Assembly: GCA_024642325.1 (NCBI GenBank) | Contig: JAHEBI010000020.1 | Location: 1 to 13,058, forward strand | Length of the DNA stretch: 13,058 bases | Source of the DNA: Eudoraea sp. | GTDB taxonomy: Bacteria; Bacteroidota; Bacteroidia; Flavobacteriales; Flavobacteriaceae | Direction: 5' to 3' | Shown here: positions 5,991 through 13,058 of the stretch, piece by piece | Position numbering within the stretch: position 1 is the stretch's first letter | Layout of the letters: each line of letters starts with the position of its first letter | Program-made: the position numbers and the translations under genes | The notes under the pieces: model-generated | Seen by the model: only the letters and a program-made list of their open reading frames with translations | The model's database searches: none | Told to the model about the DNA's origin: nothing

Positions 5991-8015
5991 ATGAAGCTAT
6001 TGGACTTTATTCCGGTCAAGCTGACATTGTTTCTGGTTTTAGGGATACTGATTGGGTATCAAATTAATATTTCACTATTCATATCTGCGGCCATTACCGG
6101 GGTACTTATAGTTCTATTGGGCATAACATGGACCCGCAAAAAGAAGCTGGAAAATCTGCCGTTTGGCATCTTAGCACTATTATGTACCATTGGCTTGGGT
6201 ATGCTGGCAATAGCATTGACTTTACCTGATAACAATACAAAACATTACTCTGGTTTTAAGCTTTCAACTGATCCATATTTTCTACTTAAAGTTCGTGAAA
6301 TTCTAAAACCCAATGACTTTAATGATCGTTATATAGTTGAGGTCAGTGCAATTGATAGTACGCCGGCCAAAGGCAGGATTCTTCTTATTGTTAAAAAAGA
6401 CACATTAAGTCATAAATTTAATGTAGATGATGAAATTTACACCCTAAAGCTACCTGAATTAATAAGGCCTCCACTTAATCCATATGAATTTGACTATGCA
6501 GCTTATCTGAAAAAAACAGGTGTAAACCATCAACTTAAATTAGGCAGTTGGGATTATATTATTAAAAAAGATGCTTCCAGATCCTTATCAGGGTTAACTG
6601 AGGTCGTCAGGCAAAGAATTATTTCGGGTCTGGGGACATCTAATTTTGGAGGAGAAGAGTTTGCTATTATTCAGGCGCTGCTTCTGGGTCAGCGTAATTC
6701 GATTGGCACAGATACGTATAATAATTACAGAAATGCCGGGGCGGTTCATATCCTGGCCGTCTCAGGACTGCACATTGGAATAGTATTGTTGCTATGTCAA
6801 TTCCTGCTCAGTCCCTTAGAGCGGTTACCCAGAGGCAGGATTATTGTATTGATACTTACAGTTATTCTTCTCTGGGGTTATGCCCTCCTGGCAGGTTTAT
6901 CACCTTCTGTAATAAGAGCAGTGAGTATGTTTTCTTTTGTCGCCTATGCCATGTACCTGAACAGGCCAACCAGTACATTTAACATCCTGGCATTATCCAT
7001 GTTTTTCATTCTGCTCGTCTATGATCCCATGCTGCTGTTCCAGGTAGGGTTTCAATTGAGTTATGCTGCTGTATTTGCTATTTTTTGGTTATTCCCTAAA
7101 CTACAGCGCTTTTGGAATCCTGAAAATTTTATTCTTAAAAAAGTCTGGCAATTAATATCCGTTTCCTTAGGCGCTCAAATAGGTGTACTACCTATTAGCC
7201 TTTTCTATTTTCATCAATTCCCCGGATTGTTTTTTATCTCAAATCTCCTGATCATACCTTTCTTAGGCTTGATTTTAGGCATGGGGTTTCTGATCATATT
7301 TCTTATGCTTGCAGATCTGCTGCCGAGTATCATATCCAATATATATAATGAGATCATACACCTCATGAATAAGATCATTGAATGGACAGCGAAACAGGAA
7401 TCATTCATTTTTAAGGATATTCCATTTGATCCTATGCAACTTGTATTGTGCTATCTGTTAATACCTGCTTTGGTATATTTTGTTATCTACAAGAAGTTTA
7501 AAAACATCCTGGCATCAGCTCTTTGTGTAATTGCATTGCAGTTATGGGCTGGTTTTTCTGTAGTAAGCAAAAGCAGGGAACAAAAAATCTTCGTGCTGCA
7601 TAAAACGGGTACCTCGGCACTTATATATAAAAAGGCCAATACATTGAGTGTGCACTGTTCAGATTCTGCTTCGGTGGTAAAGCTGGTTAATAACTTTGTT
7701 GTGGCGGAAAACATCCGGAAACTAAATTATATAAGCCTAAAAAACAGCTACCTCATTAAGGGGCAAGGCCTTTTGATTATAAATAATCCCGAAACCAGTT
7801 TCCTCAAATTACTGCAAACCAAATATGTCTTGCTTGGAAATTCACCCAAAATAAATTTCAACCGTTTCCTTGATTCAACTCAACCAAAAAGTATCATAGT
7901 GGATGGAAGTAATTACAAAAGTGACATCAAGCGGTGGAAAAAATCCTGTTCAGACAGAAAAATTCCATTTCATTATACAGGTGAAAAAGGAGCATTTGTA
8001 CTGGACATAGAATAA
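5991..8015 (+). CDS. comEC: ComEC/Rec2-type DNA-uptake channel protein without a nuclease domain
   Basis: ComEC forms the inner-membrane channel through which single-stranded DNA enters during natural transformation. The 674-residue protein has N-terminal helices (about 8-75), a soluble DUF4131/OB-like region (about 90-200) and the Competence membrane domain (about 220-500). The latter carries FAIIQALLLGQRN, HILAVSGLHIG (253-263), AGLSPSVIRA (301-310) and QVGFQLSYAAVF. A final helix (about 505-525) precedes a soluble C-terminal domain. That region lacks the HxHxDH metal motif of the metallo-beta-lactamase domain found in B. subtilis ComEC; the short nuclease-less form is, as I recall, usual in Bacteroidota. 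The ATG at 5991 directly precedes the first helix; no ribosome binding site is evident. The gene follows the NlpC/P60 gene by 129 bases and ends one base from the convergent transporter gene. Confidence 0.94.
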   Translation: MKLLDFIPVKLTLFLVLGILIGYQINISLFISAAITGVLIVLLGITWTRKKKLENLPFGILALLCTIGLGMLAIALTLPDNNTKHYSGFKLSTDPYFLLKVREILKPNDFNDRYIVEVSAIDSTPAKGRILLIVKKDTLSHKFNVDDEIYTLKLPELIRPPLNPYEFDYAAYLKKTGVNHQLKLGSWDYIIKKDASRSLSGLTEVVRQRIISGLGTSNFGGEEFAIIQALLLGQRNSIGTDTYNNYRNAGAVHILAVSGLHIGIVLLLCQFLLSPLERLPRGRIIVLILTVILLWGYALLAGLSPSVIRAVSMFSFVAYAMYLNRPTSTFNILALSMFFILLVYDPMLLFQVGFQLSYAAVFAIFWLFPKLQRFWNPENFILKKVWQLISVSLGAQIGVLPISLFYFHQFPGLFFISNLLIIPFLGLILGMGFLIIFLMLADLLPSIISNIYNEIIHLMNKIIEWTAKQESFIFKDIPFDPMQLVLCYLLIPALVYFVIYKKFKNILASALCVIALQLWAGFSVVSKSREQKIFVLHKTGTSALIYKKANTLSVHCSDSASVVKLVNNFVVAENIRKLNYISLKNSYLIKGQGLLIINNPETSFLKLLQTKYVLLGNSPKINFNRFLDSTQPKSIIVDGSNYKSDIKRWKKSCSDRKIPFHYTGEKGAFVLDIE

Positions 8016-8016
8016 A

Positions 8017-9801
8017 TCAGCGCACTCCGTGCATAAGCCTTTTTAAAACCGGATTTAATAATATGGAAATAAAACCAAATGCAATGGGCACCAGTGTGAA
8101 CATTAAAAAGAAAGTGCTTAAAGAATATTGCTCTGAAATTTTGTCGATCATTCCGCCCATAGTCCCTGCCGTTTTTTGTCCAATGGCTATAGCAAGATAC
8201 CAAATACCAAACATAAACCCTATCATCCTCGCCGGGACAAGTTTACTTAAATAAGATAAACCTACAGGTGACAGACATAATTCTCCCATAGTGTGAAGCA
8301 AATAGGCCAAAATGAGAAAAACCATACTTACCGAAGCCGTTTTCGACCCCGGGTCAATGCCTGTTGAACCATAAGACAATATGGCAAATCCAAGGCCCAG
8401 CAGTATTAATCCCAGGCCGTATTTCATGGCAGCACTCGGATTGTATTTACTTTCCCACCATCGGGAAAAGAAAGGGGCCAGTGTAATGATAAAAAAGGAA
8501 TTTAGAATTCCGAACCAGGATGCGTCTATCTGATTCCCCTCCTGTGAAAATTTATCTACCAACCTGTAAATAACCAATCCCCATATCCCAACAAAAGCCA
8601 ACCCCAGTACAATATTGGATAAGCCAATCCTGGAATATGTCTTTTTAAACAAAAGATATAATACCCAGGTAATAATCATTAGAGGTACTGTGGTAAGCAG
8701 CGCGTCCACCACTTTGAAAACCATAGCCGCCGAACCTGCCAAATTTCTATTGGTATAATCTCTGGCAAACAAGGTCATAGAACCCAGCGCCTGTTCAAAG
8801 GCTGCAAAGAAAATTACGGTAAAAATTCCAAAGAAAACCACAGCAATAATCCTGTCTCTTATCAGGGGAATATATCTTGAAATCCTTGAAACCAAAAGGA
8901 TAAGGAACAAAACAAGCGCAAAAAGAATTATAAAATTTGAACCTGATAATCCCCAAATCTCAAATGGCACTAAACTGTCCCCACTTACTTTCTCAATGGG
9001 GTCATTAAAAAGATAGAGTAATCCTCCTACAGCTGACATTACCATAAGAACATAATCCAAAATGGTAAACGGATTTAATTTTTCTGCTTCCTTTTCTTCT
9101 TCCCTGATATCAGGGCTCTGTTCATTAATGTTTTGAGGTGATTCCACCGCATGTACCGCAGTAGGTTTGCCTCCTATTCTACCAAATAATTTTTTTGCTA
9201 GCAAAAATTGCATCATGCCAAAAAACATAAAAATCCCGGCCAGGCCAAATCCCCAGGACCACCCAAAATTCTCAGCCAGATATCCGCAAAGCATCATTCC
9301 AAAGAAAGCACCTGCATTTACACCCATATAAAAAATAGTATATGCCCCATCTTTTTTGGATTCCTTGCCCTTGTACATTTCGGAAATAATAGAAGTGATA
9401 TTTGGTTTAAAAAACCCGGTTCCTATAACCAAAAAAGCCAGGCCCAGATAGAAAGTAGTCGTGGTCTCCAATGCCATACAGGCATGACCCAGGGTCATTA
9501 TAGCACAACCGATCACAACTGCCAGGCGATATCCTGTAAATTTATCAGCGATATATCCTCCTATTATAGGGGTTAAATAAAGTAAAGAAGCGTACGTACC
9601 TATAAGTGCAAGGGCATGTTCCCTTGGCCAATCCCATCCCGGATTATCACTTGCAAACGGAGCCGTAAGGAAAAGGATCAATAATATACGCATCCCATAA
9701 AATGAGAAACGTTCCCACATTTCAGTGAAAAATAAAACAATTAAACCTGCGGGATGTCCCAGGACCCGGTCTTTAAAAAGATTCTCAATATCGGTATTCA
9801 T
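8017..9801 (-). CDS. POT-family proton-coupled peptide transporter, long form with extra helices
   Basis: This 594-residue inner-membrane symporter of the PTR2/POT branch of the major facilitator superfamily imports di- and tripeptides with protons. The key residues are present: Glu27, Glu30 and Arg31 (EMWERFSFYG), Lys132 (GFFKPNI), FYMGVNAGAF (157-166), Glu336 (FEQALGSM) and Glu507 (GELCLSPVGLS). Besides the 12 core helices, a charged linker (about 206-245) leads to a helix pair (about 246-308), like the HA/HB pair of bacterial POTs. A second hydrophobic pair (about 358-413) lies between helices 7 and 8, giving about 16 predicted segments. Compared with its upstream neighbour, both pairs are insertions. 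It is the last gene of the minus-strand operon, 82 bases after the paralogue, and ends one base from comEC. Confidence 0.95.
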   Translation of the reverse strand: MNTDIENLFKDRVLGHPAGLIVLFFTEMWERFSFYGMRILLILFLTAPFASDNPGWDWPREHALALIGTYASLLYLTPIIGGYIADKFTGYRLAVVIGCAIMTLGHACMALETTTTFYLGLAFLVIGTGFFKPNITSIISEMYKGKESKKDGAYTIFYMGVNAGAFFGMMLCGYLAENFGWSWGFGLAGIFMFFGMMQFLLAKKLFGRIGGKPTAVHAVESPQNINEQSPDIREEEKEAEKLNPFTILDYVLMVMSAVGGLLYLFNDPIEKVSGDSLVPFEIWGLSGSNFIILFALVLFLILLVSRISRYIPLIRDRIIAVVFFGIFTVIFFAAFEQALGSMTLFARDYTNRNLAGSAAMVFKVVDALLTTVPLMIITWVLYLLFKKTYSRIGLSNIVLGLAFVGIWGLVIYRLVDKFSQEGNQIDASWFGILNSFFIITLAPFFSRWWESKYNPSAAMKYGLGLILLGLGFAILSYGSTGIDPGSKTASVSMVFLILAYLLHTMGELCLSPVGLSYLSKLVPARMIGFMFGIWYLAIAIGQKTAGTMGGMIDKISEQYSLSTFFLMFTLVPIAFGFISILLNPVLKRLMHGVR

Positions 9802-9815
9802 TTATTTTGTGTTGC

Positions 9816-9829
9816 AGTACCAAGGTACT
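9816..9829. repeat. Perfect palindrome between the two transporter genes
   Basis: AGTACCAAGGTACT is a perfect inverted repeat of six-base arms around AA. On the transcribed minus strand it lies 14 bases before the ATG of the longer transporter and is not followed by a T-run. It could be an operator, an RNA hairpin affecting translation start, or chance. Confidence 0.4.
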
Positions 9830-9852
9830 TTGTTGATAATTAACCTTGACAA
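9820..9852 (-). promoter_or_regulatory. Weak candidate internal promoter for the long transporter
   Basis: On the minus strand, TTG (9850-9852) is followed after 22 bases by TACCTTGG (9820-9827), one mismatch from the Bacteroidota -7 consensus TAnnTTTG. The -7 match lies inside the palindrome at 9816-9829. If used, it would let the last gene be expressed apart from the operon. Confidence 0.2.
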
Positions 9853-9883
9853 TCATCAGTAAGGCCGAATTCATTTGAAGGTT

Positions 9884-11251
9884 CTAGGTATCTGTAGGCA
9901 TAATTCGTTCATCATCTTCAGCACCGTGTGTAAGTGCTTTCAACTTCTTAATAAATGCCCAAATTAGCAGACCGAAAAGGATACAGAAAACAGCTATACC
10001 CGTAAACACAGTATATTCTCCAAATTCAGAAGCGGATTCTCCAAGTAAGCCGGCTACCTTATTACCTAATCCTGTTGTCGCAAAGTACAAGCCCATCATT
10101 AAAGAAGCATATTTGGCCGGAGCCAATTTTGTTACAAAACTCAATGAAACCGGCGATAAACTCAATTCGCCAACAGTATGAAATAAATATGCCAGGACCA
10201 ACCAATACATGGCAGAGGAACCGGTACCCTGATATTGAGCTGTTGCTGCAGTCATGAATAAAAAACCGGTACCCATGATTATAAGTCCCATTATCATCTT
10301 AAATATTGAAGAGGCTTCTTTTCCTTTTAACTTACGATTAGCCCAATATCCGGCAACAGCAGTACCTAAAGCGATAATAAAAAATGCATTAAGTGACTGG
10401 AACCAGGATGCGGGAATCTCCCATCCCATAAGCATCCTATTGGTGTAATCTTTTGCATAAATATTCATCAATCCACCGGCCTGCTCAAAAGCCCCAAAAA
10501 AGACTATCACCATAAGGAAGGAGAGAATCAACACAATAACCCTGTCTTTTTCAATTTTGCTTAATGGCCTTTTAAGAGATTCCCGCTCTTCTGTATTTTC
10601 CGACTTCCCAAGATAGTTTCCGACCCCCTTGAGGTATTTCTGACCGTAAATAAACTGCAATAGTCCAAAAAGCATACAAATACCTGCAAGGCCAAAACCG
10701 TAATGCCAACCGTATACTTCGCCCACATATCCCACAATTAAGCTGGAAAGAAATGCACCAACATTAATCCCTATATAAAATATAGTAAAGCCCTTATCCC
10801 GCCGAATATCACCTTTTTTATACAAGCCTCCCACCATAGTAGATATATTTGGTTTTAACATCCCCACCCCGGCAACAATAAAAGACAGCCCTGTGTAAAA
10901 AGCCCACATTTCTTCTATTGCCAAAACACTATGTCCTATTACAAGTAATATAGCTCCAAAGATTACGGATTTTTTCTGTCCAAGTAACCTGTCGGCAATA
11001 AATCCTCCGGGAATAGATGCAACATAAACTAACATGGTATACCAACCGTATAAAGCAAGTGCTTCACCATTAGACCATCCAAGTCCCGGGTTCTCTTCTG
11101 TAGATTGTGTAACCAGGTATAACACCAGGATTGCGCGCATTCCATAATATGAAAAACGTTCCCACATTTCTGTAAAAAACAATACATAAAGTCCGACCGG
11201 ATGTCCGAAAAGCTCTTTTTGATGGGCTGGTTTATTAATATTGGCTGTCAT
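9884..11251 (-). CDS. POT-family proton-coupled peptide transporter, compact 12-helix form
   Basis: This 455-residue di-/tripeptide:proton symporter has the canonical POT residues: Glu28, Glu31 and Arg32 (EMWERFSYYG), Lys133 (GMLKPNIST), FYIGINVGAF (158-167), Glu256 (FEQAGGLM) and Glu362 (GELSLSPVSLS). Only the 12 core helices are apparent; the loop between helices 6 and 7 (about 208-235) is short and charged and lacks the HA/HB pair common in bacterial POTs. It is a paralogue of the downstream gene: 24 of 31 residues are identical by hand count from GHP through the first helix, and both contain KDYTNR or RDYTNR after helix 7. It starts only 16 bases after the DPP IV stop, so the two genes are almost certainly co-transcribed. 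This supports import of dipeptides released by that enzyme. A polar acidic tail (444-455) follows the last helix. Confidence 0.95.
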   Translation of the reverse strand: MTANINKPAHQKELFGHPVGLYVLFFTEMWERFSYYGMRAILVLYLVTQSTEENPGLGWSNGEALALYGWYTMLVYVASIPGGFIADRLLGQKKSVIFGAILLVIGHSVLAIEEMWAFYTGLSFIVAGVGMLKPNISTMVGGLYKKGDIRRDKGFTIFYIGINVGAFLSSLIVGYVGEVYGWHYGFGLAGICMLFGLLQFIYGQKYLKGVGNYLGKSENTEERESLKRPLSKIEKDRVIVLILSFLMVIVFFGAFEQAGGLMNIYAKDYTNRMLMGWEIPASWFQSLNAFFIIALGTAVAGYWANRKLKGKEASSIFKMIMGLIIMGTGFLFMTAATAQYQGTGSSAMYWLVLAYLFHTVGELSLSPVSLSFVTKLAPAKYASLMMGLYFATTGLGNKVAGLLGESASEFGEYTVFTGIAVFCILFGLLIWAFIKKLKALTHGAEDDERIMPTDT

Positions 11252-11267
11252 AAGTAATATTGGTTAA

Positions 11268-13058
11268 TTAAAGGTTATTCTTAATAAAGTTAGTCATTTT
11301 AGTATAGAGATGTAGCCTGGTGTTTCCTCCCCGGATACCATGATCTTTATCGGGGTATATAGCCCAGTCAAATGGTTTGTTGGCCTGGACCAGGGCTTCT
11401 ATCATCCGCATACTGTTTTGTACATGAACATTGTCATCACCGGATCCGTGTACCAGTAAATAATGGCCTTTCAATAGCTGGGGATAATTAAAAGGAGAAT
11501 TGTCATGGTAGCCTCCTGGATTTTCAGCCGGGGTTCTCATAAAACGTTCTGTATAAATAGAGTTATAAAAATGCCAACTGGTAACCGGGGCAACTGCGAT
11601 TGCCATTTCAAAAGTATCATTGCCTTTTAACAAGCAGTTTGTGGACATAAGCCCGCCATAACTCCATCCCCATATCCCAGTCCTTTCCGGGTCAATATAT
11701 GGGTATTCACTTAATTTTTTAGCCGCAGCAATTTGATCCTCGGTTTCATATTTCACTAAATTCAAATAGGTCACCTTCTTAAAATCACGTCCCTTAAAAC
11801 CGGTTCCCCTGCCATCTATACAGGCAATAATATAGCCCTGGGAAGCCAGAATCTGATGCCAGTAGTCATTTGTATTCATCCAAGCATTGGCTACTTCCTG
11901 AGAACCCGGACCACTGTATTGAAACATTAGTAAGGGATATTTTTTAGAGGGGTCAAAATCTTTTGGTTTCACCATCCACATATTTAGTTCATTGCCGTTA
12001 ACGGAAAGTGTGGAAAATTCTCTGGGACTTATCTCATACTGCCCAAGTTTATCTGCAAGCTTTCTATTGTTTAAAATTTCTATTAATTTATCACCATTGG
12101 ATGCTTTGTGAAGGGTAAACTCAGGTGGTGTAGTCACACTGGAAAACTCATTTATGAAATAGGTAAAATCAGCACTAAACTCGGCAGAATTGGTTCCTTC
12201 TTTTGATGAGAGCCTTTTCTTATTCTTGCCCTTGATATCAACACTATAGATATCCCTGTTTACAGATCCATTCTCCGTGGACTGGTAATAGATTCTATCA
12301 TTTTTTTGATCATAGCCGTAGTACTTGGTTACTTCCCAGTCCCCTTTAGAAATCTGCTTAATTAAATCCCCTCTTTTAGAATGCAGGTAAATATGTTTAT
12401 ATCCGTCATTTTCGCTGGTCCAGATAAAGCTGTCATCAGCCAGGAAAGTAAGATCGTCTGTAATATCAACATAAGCATCGTCTGTTTCTTCATGTAAAAG
12501 AGATACTTCGTTACTTTGTGTGTTTATGGTGTATAATTTTAGATGATTCTGATGTCGGTTTATTGTTTGAATACTTATATAATTGGGATTATTCATCTGA
12601 GTAATCCTGGGTATATAATACGACTCCGGGAGTGAAATGTCAGTGATTTTACCTGATGCCACATCATACAAATGCAACGTAACCAGGGAATTGTTCTCGC
12701 CGGCTTTGGGGTACTTGAAAATATATTGAAAGGGATATAAATCTGTTCCATAAACATCCATAGCAAATTCAGGGACAGCGGTCTCATCAAATCTTAAAAA
12801 AGCAATTTTTGTGCCGTCCGAATTCCATTCAAAGGCCCTGACCAACTTAAATTCCTCTTCATATACCCAATCTGTTATCCCATTAATAATCTTATTCCTT
12901 TCACCATCTGAGGTCATTTTTATTATGGTACCATCGGATATGGTATATAAGTACATGTTATTGTTATTCACGAAGACCACTCGCTTGCCATCCGGTGAGA
13001 ATGTGGGTTCCTGAATCCAGGTATCCGCTATTTGCGTAATTTTTTTAGTAACTACATC
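11268..13058 (-). CDS. dpp4: Dipeptidyl peptidase IV (S9B prolyl oligopeptidase family), 5' end outside window
   Basis: DPP IV removes N-terminal dipeptides, mainly Xaa-Pro and Xaa-Ala, from peptides; in this phylum it is usually periplasmic. The frame is open to base 13058, with 596 residues visible. The GTG at 12980 lies inside the beta-propeller and is not the true start: SPDGKRVVF repeat sequence continues upstream of it. DWVYEEEF (about 12845-12868) matches the glutamate motif that holds the substrate N-terminus. The C-terminal alpha/beta-hydrolase domain carries the nucleophile Ser in GWSYGG (codon 11661-11663), Asp in HGSGDDNVHVQ and His in DKDHGI. YSGPGSQ and YNSIYTERF match active-site tyrosine regions of human DPP4. 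Relatives are about 720-770 residues, so about 130-170 residues, including any signal peptide, are missing. It is the first visible gene of the operon with the two peptide transporters. Confidence 0.95.
   Translation of the reverse strand, partial: DVVTKKITQIADTWIQEPTFSPDGKRVVFVNNNNMYLYTISDGTIIKMTSDGERNKIINGITDWVYEEEFKLVRAFEWNSDGTKIAFLRFDETAVPEFAMDVYGTDLYPFQYIFKYPKAGENNSLVTLHLYDVASGKITDISLPESYYIPRITQMNNPNYISIQTINRHQNHLKLYTINTQSNEVSLLHEETDDAYVDITDDLTFLADDSFIWTSENDGYKHIYLHSKRGDLIKQISKGDWEVTKYYGYDQKNDRIYYQSTENGSVNRDIYSVDIKGKNKKRLSSKEGTNSAEFSADFTYFINEFSSVTTPPEFTLHKASNGDKLIEILNNRKLADKLGQYEISPREFSTLSVNGNELNMWMVKPKDFDPSKKYPLLMFQYSGPGSQEVANAWMNTNDYWHQILASQGYIIACIDGRGTGFKGRDFKKVTYLNLVKYETEDQIAAAKKLSEYPYIDPERTGIWGWSYGGLMSTNCLLKGNDTFEMAIAVAPVTSWHFYNSIYTERFMRTPAENPGGYHDNSPFNYPQLLKGHYLLVHGSGDDNVHVQNSMRMIEALVQANKPFDWAIYPDKDHGIRGGNTRLHLYTKMTNFIKNNL

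Noticed and set aside
8022..8044. GCAC-TCC-GTGC hairpin followed by a T-run as a comEC terminator
   Set aside because: Only four base pairs, and the T-run begins seven bases after the stem, so it does not meet the form of an intrinsic terminator.
9208..9576. 122-codon plus-strand frame inside the long transporter gene
   Set aside because: It lies antisense to a well-supported POT gene and its translation shows no domain.
12978..12980. GTG as the start of the dipeptidyl peptidase
   Set aside because: Beta-propeller sequence (SPDGKRVVF) runs through this codon in frame to the window end, and family length demands more N-terminal sequence.
1..13058. Defence system, mobile element, CRISPR array or RNA gene
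   Set aside because: Both strands are almost fully covered by recognisable housekeeping, envelope, competence and peptide-use genes; no transposase, integrase, repeat array, tRNA or rRNA sequence was seen.

Overview
The window looks like a stretch of core chromosome from a Bacteroidota bacterium, most likely a member of the Flavobacteriaceae. The evidence is an AT-rich sequence, starts without clear Shine-Dalgarno sites, a lipobox-bearing tail-specific protease of about 700 residues, a ComEC without the usual C-terminal nuclease domain, and a DPP IV gene followed by peptide transporters. The order surE - small membrane protein - lpxB - NlpC/P60 lipoprotein - comEC fits flavobacterial genomes as I remember them. 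I see no mobile element, CRISPR array, RNA gene or obvious foreign island.

Layout: (1) Bases 1-537 hold the 3' part of msrA (+), which starts outside the window. (2) A strong bidirectional terminator (592-631) separates it from the convergent prc (651-2780, -), a PDZ/S41 protease. (3) A 319-base divergent intergenic region (2781-3099) leads into a plus-strand cluster. That cluster is surE (3100-3879), an uncharacterised 94-residue three-helix membrane protein (3872-4156), lpxB (4158-5270) and an NlpC/P60 lipoprotein (5304-5861), followed after 129 bases by comEC (5991-8015). (4) comEC ends one base from the end of a convergent minus-strand operon. In transcription order this operon is a dipeptidyl peptidase IV (11268-13058, 5' end outside the window), a compact POT-family peptide transporter (9884-11251) and a longer POT paralogue (8017-9801).

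How the genes fit together: the minus-strand operon reads as a peptide-use module. A periplasmic DPP IV would cut Xaa-Pro or Xaa-Ala dipeptides from peptides, and two proton-coupled inner-membrane transporters with intact catalytic residues would import them. The plus-strand cluster mixes envelope functions (lipid A assembly by LpxB, wall-peptide cleavage by the NlpC/P60 lipoprotein) with a nucleotidase (SurE) and the DNA-uptake channel ComEC. MsrA and Prc are protein repair and periplasmic protein quality-control enzymes.

No clearly new multi-gene system is visible. The points most worth a second look are the unknown membrane protein coupled between surE and lpxB, the second helix-pair insertion in the longer POT transporter, the nuclease-less ComEC, and the one-base convergent junction at 8015/8017.
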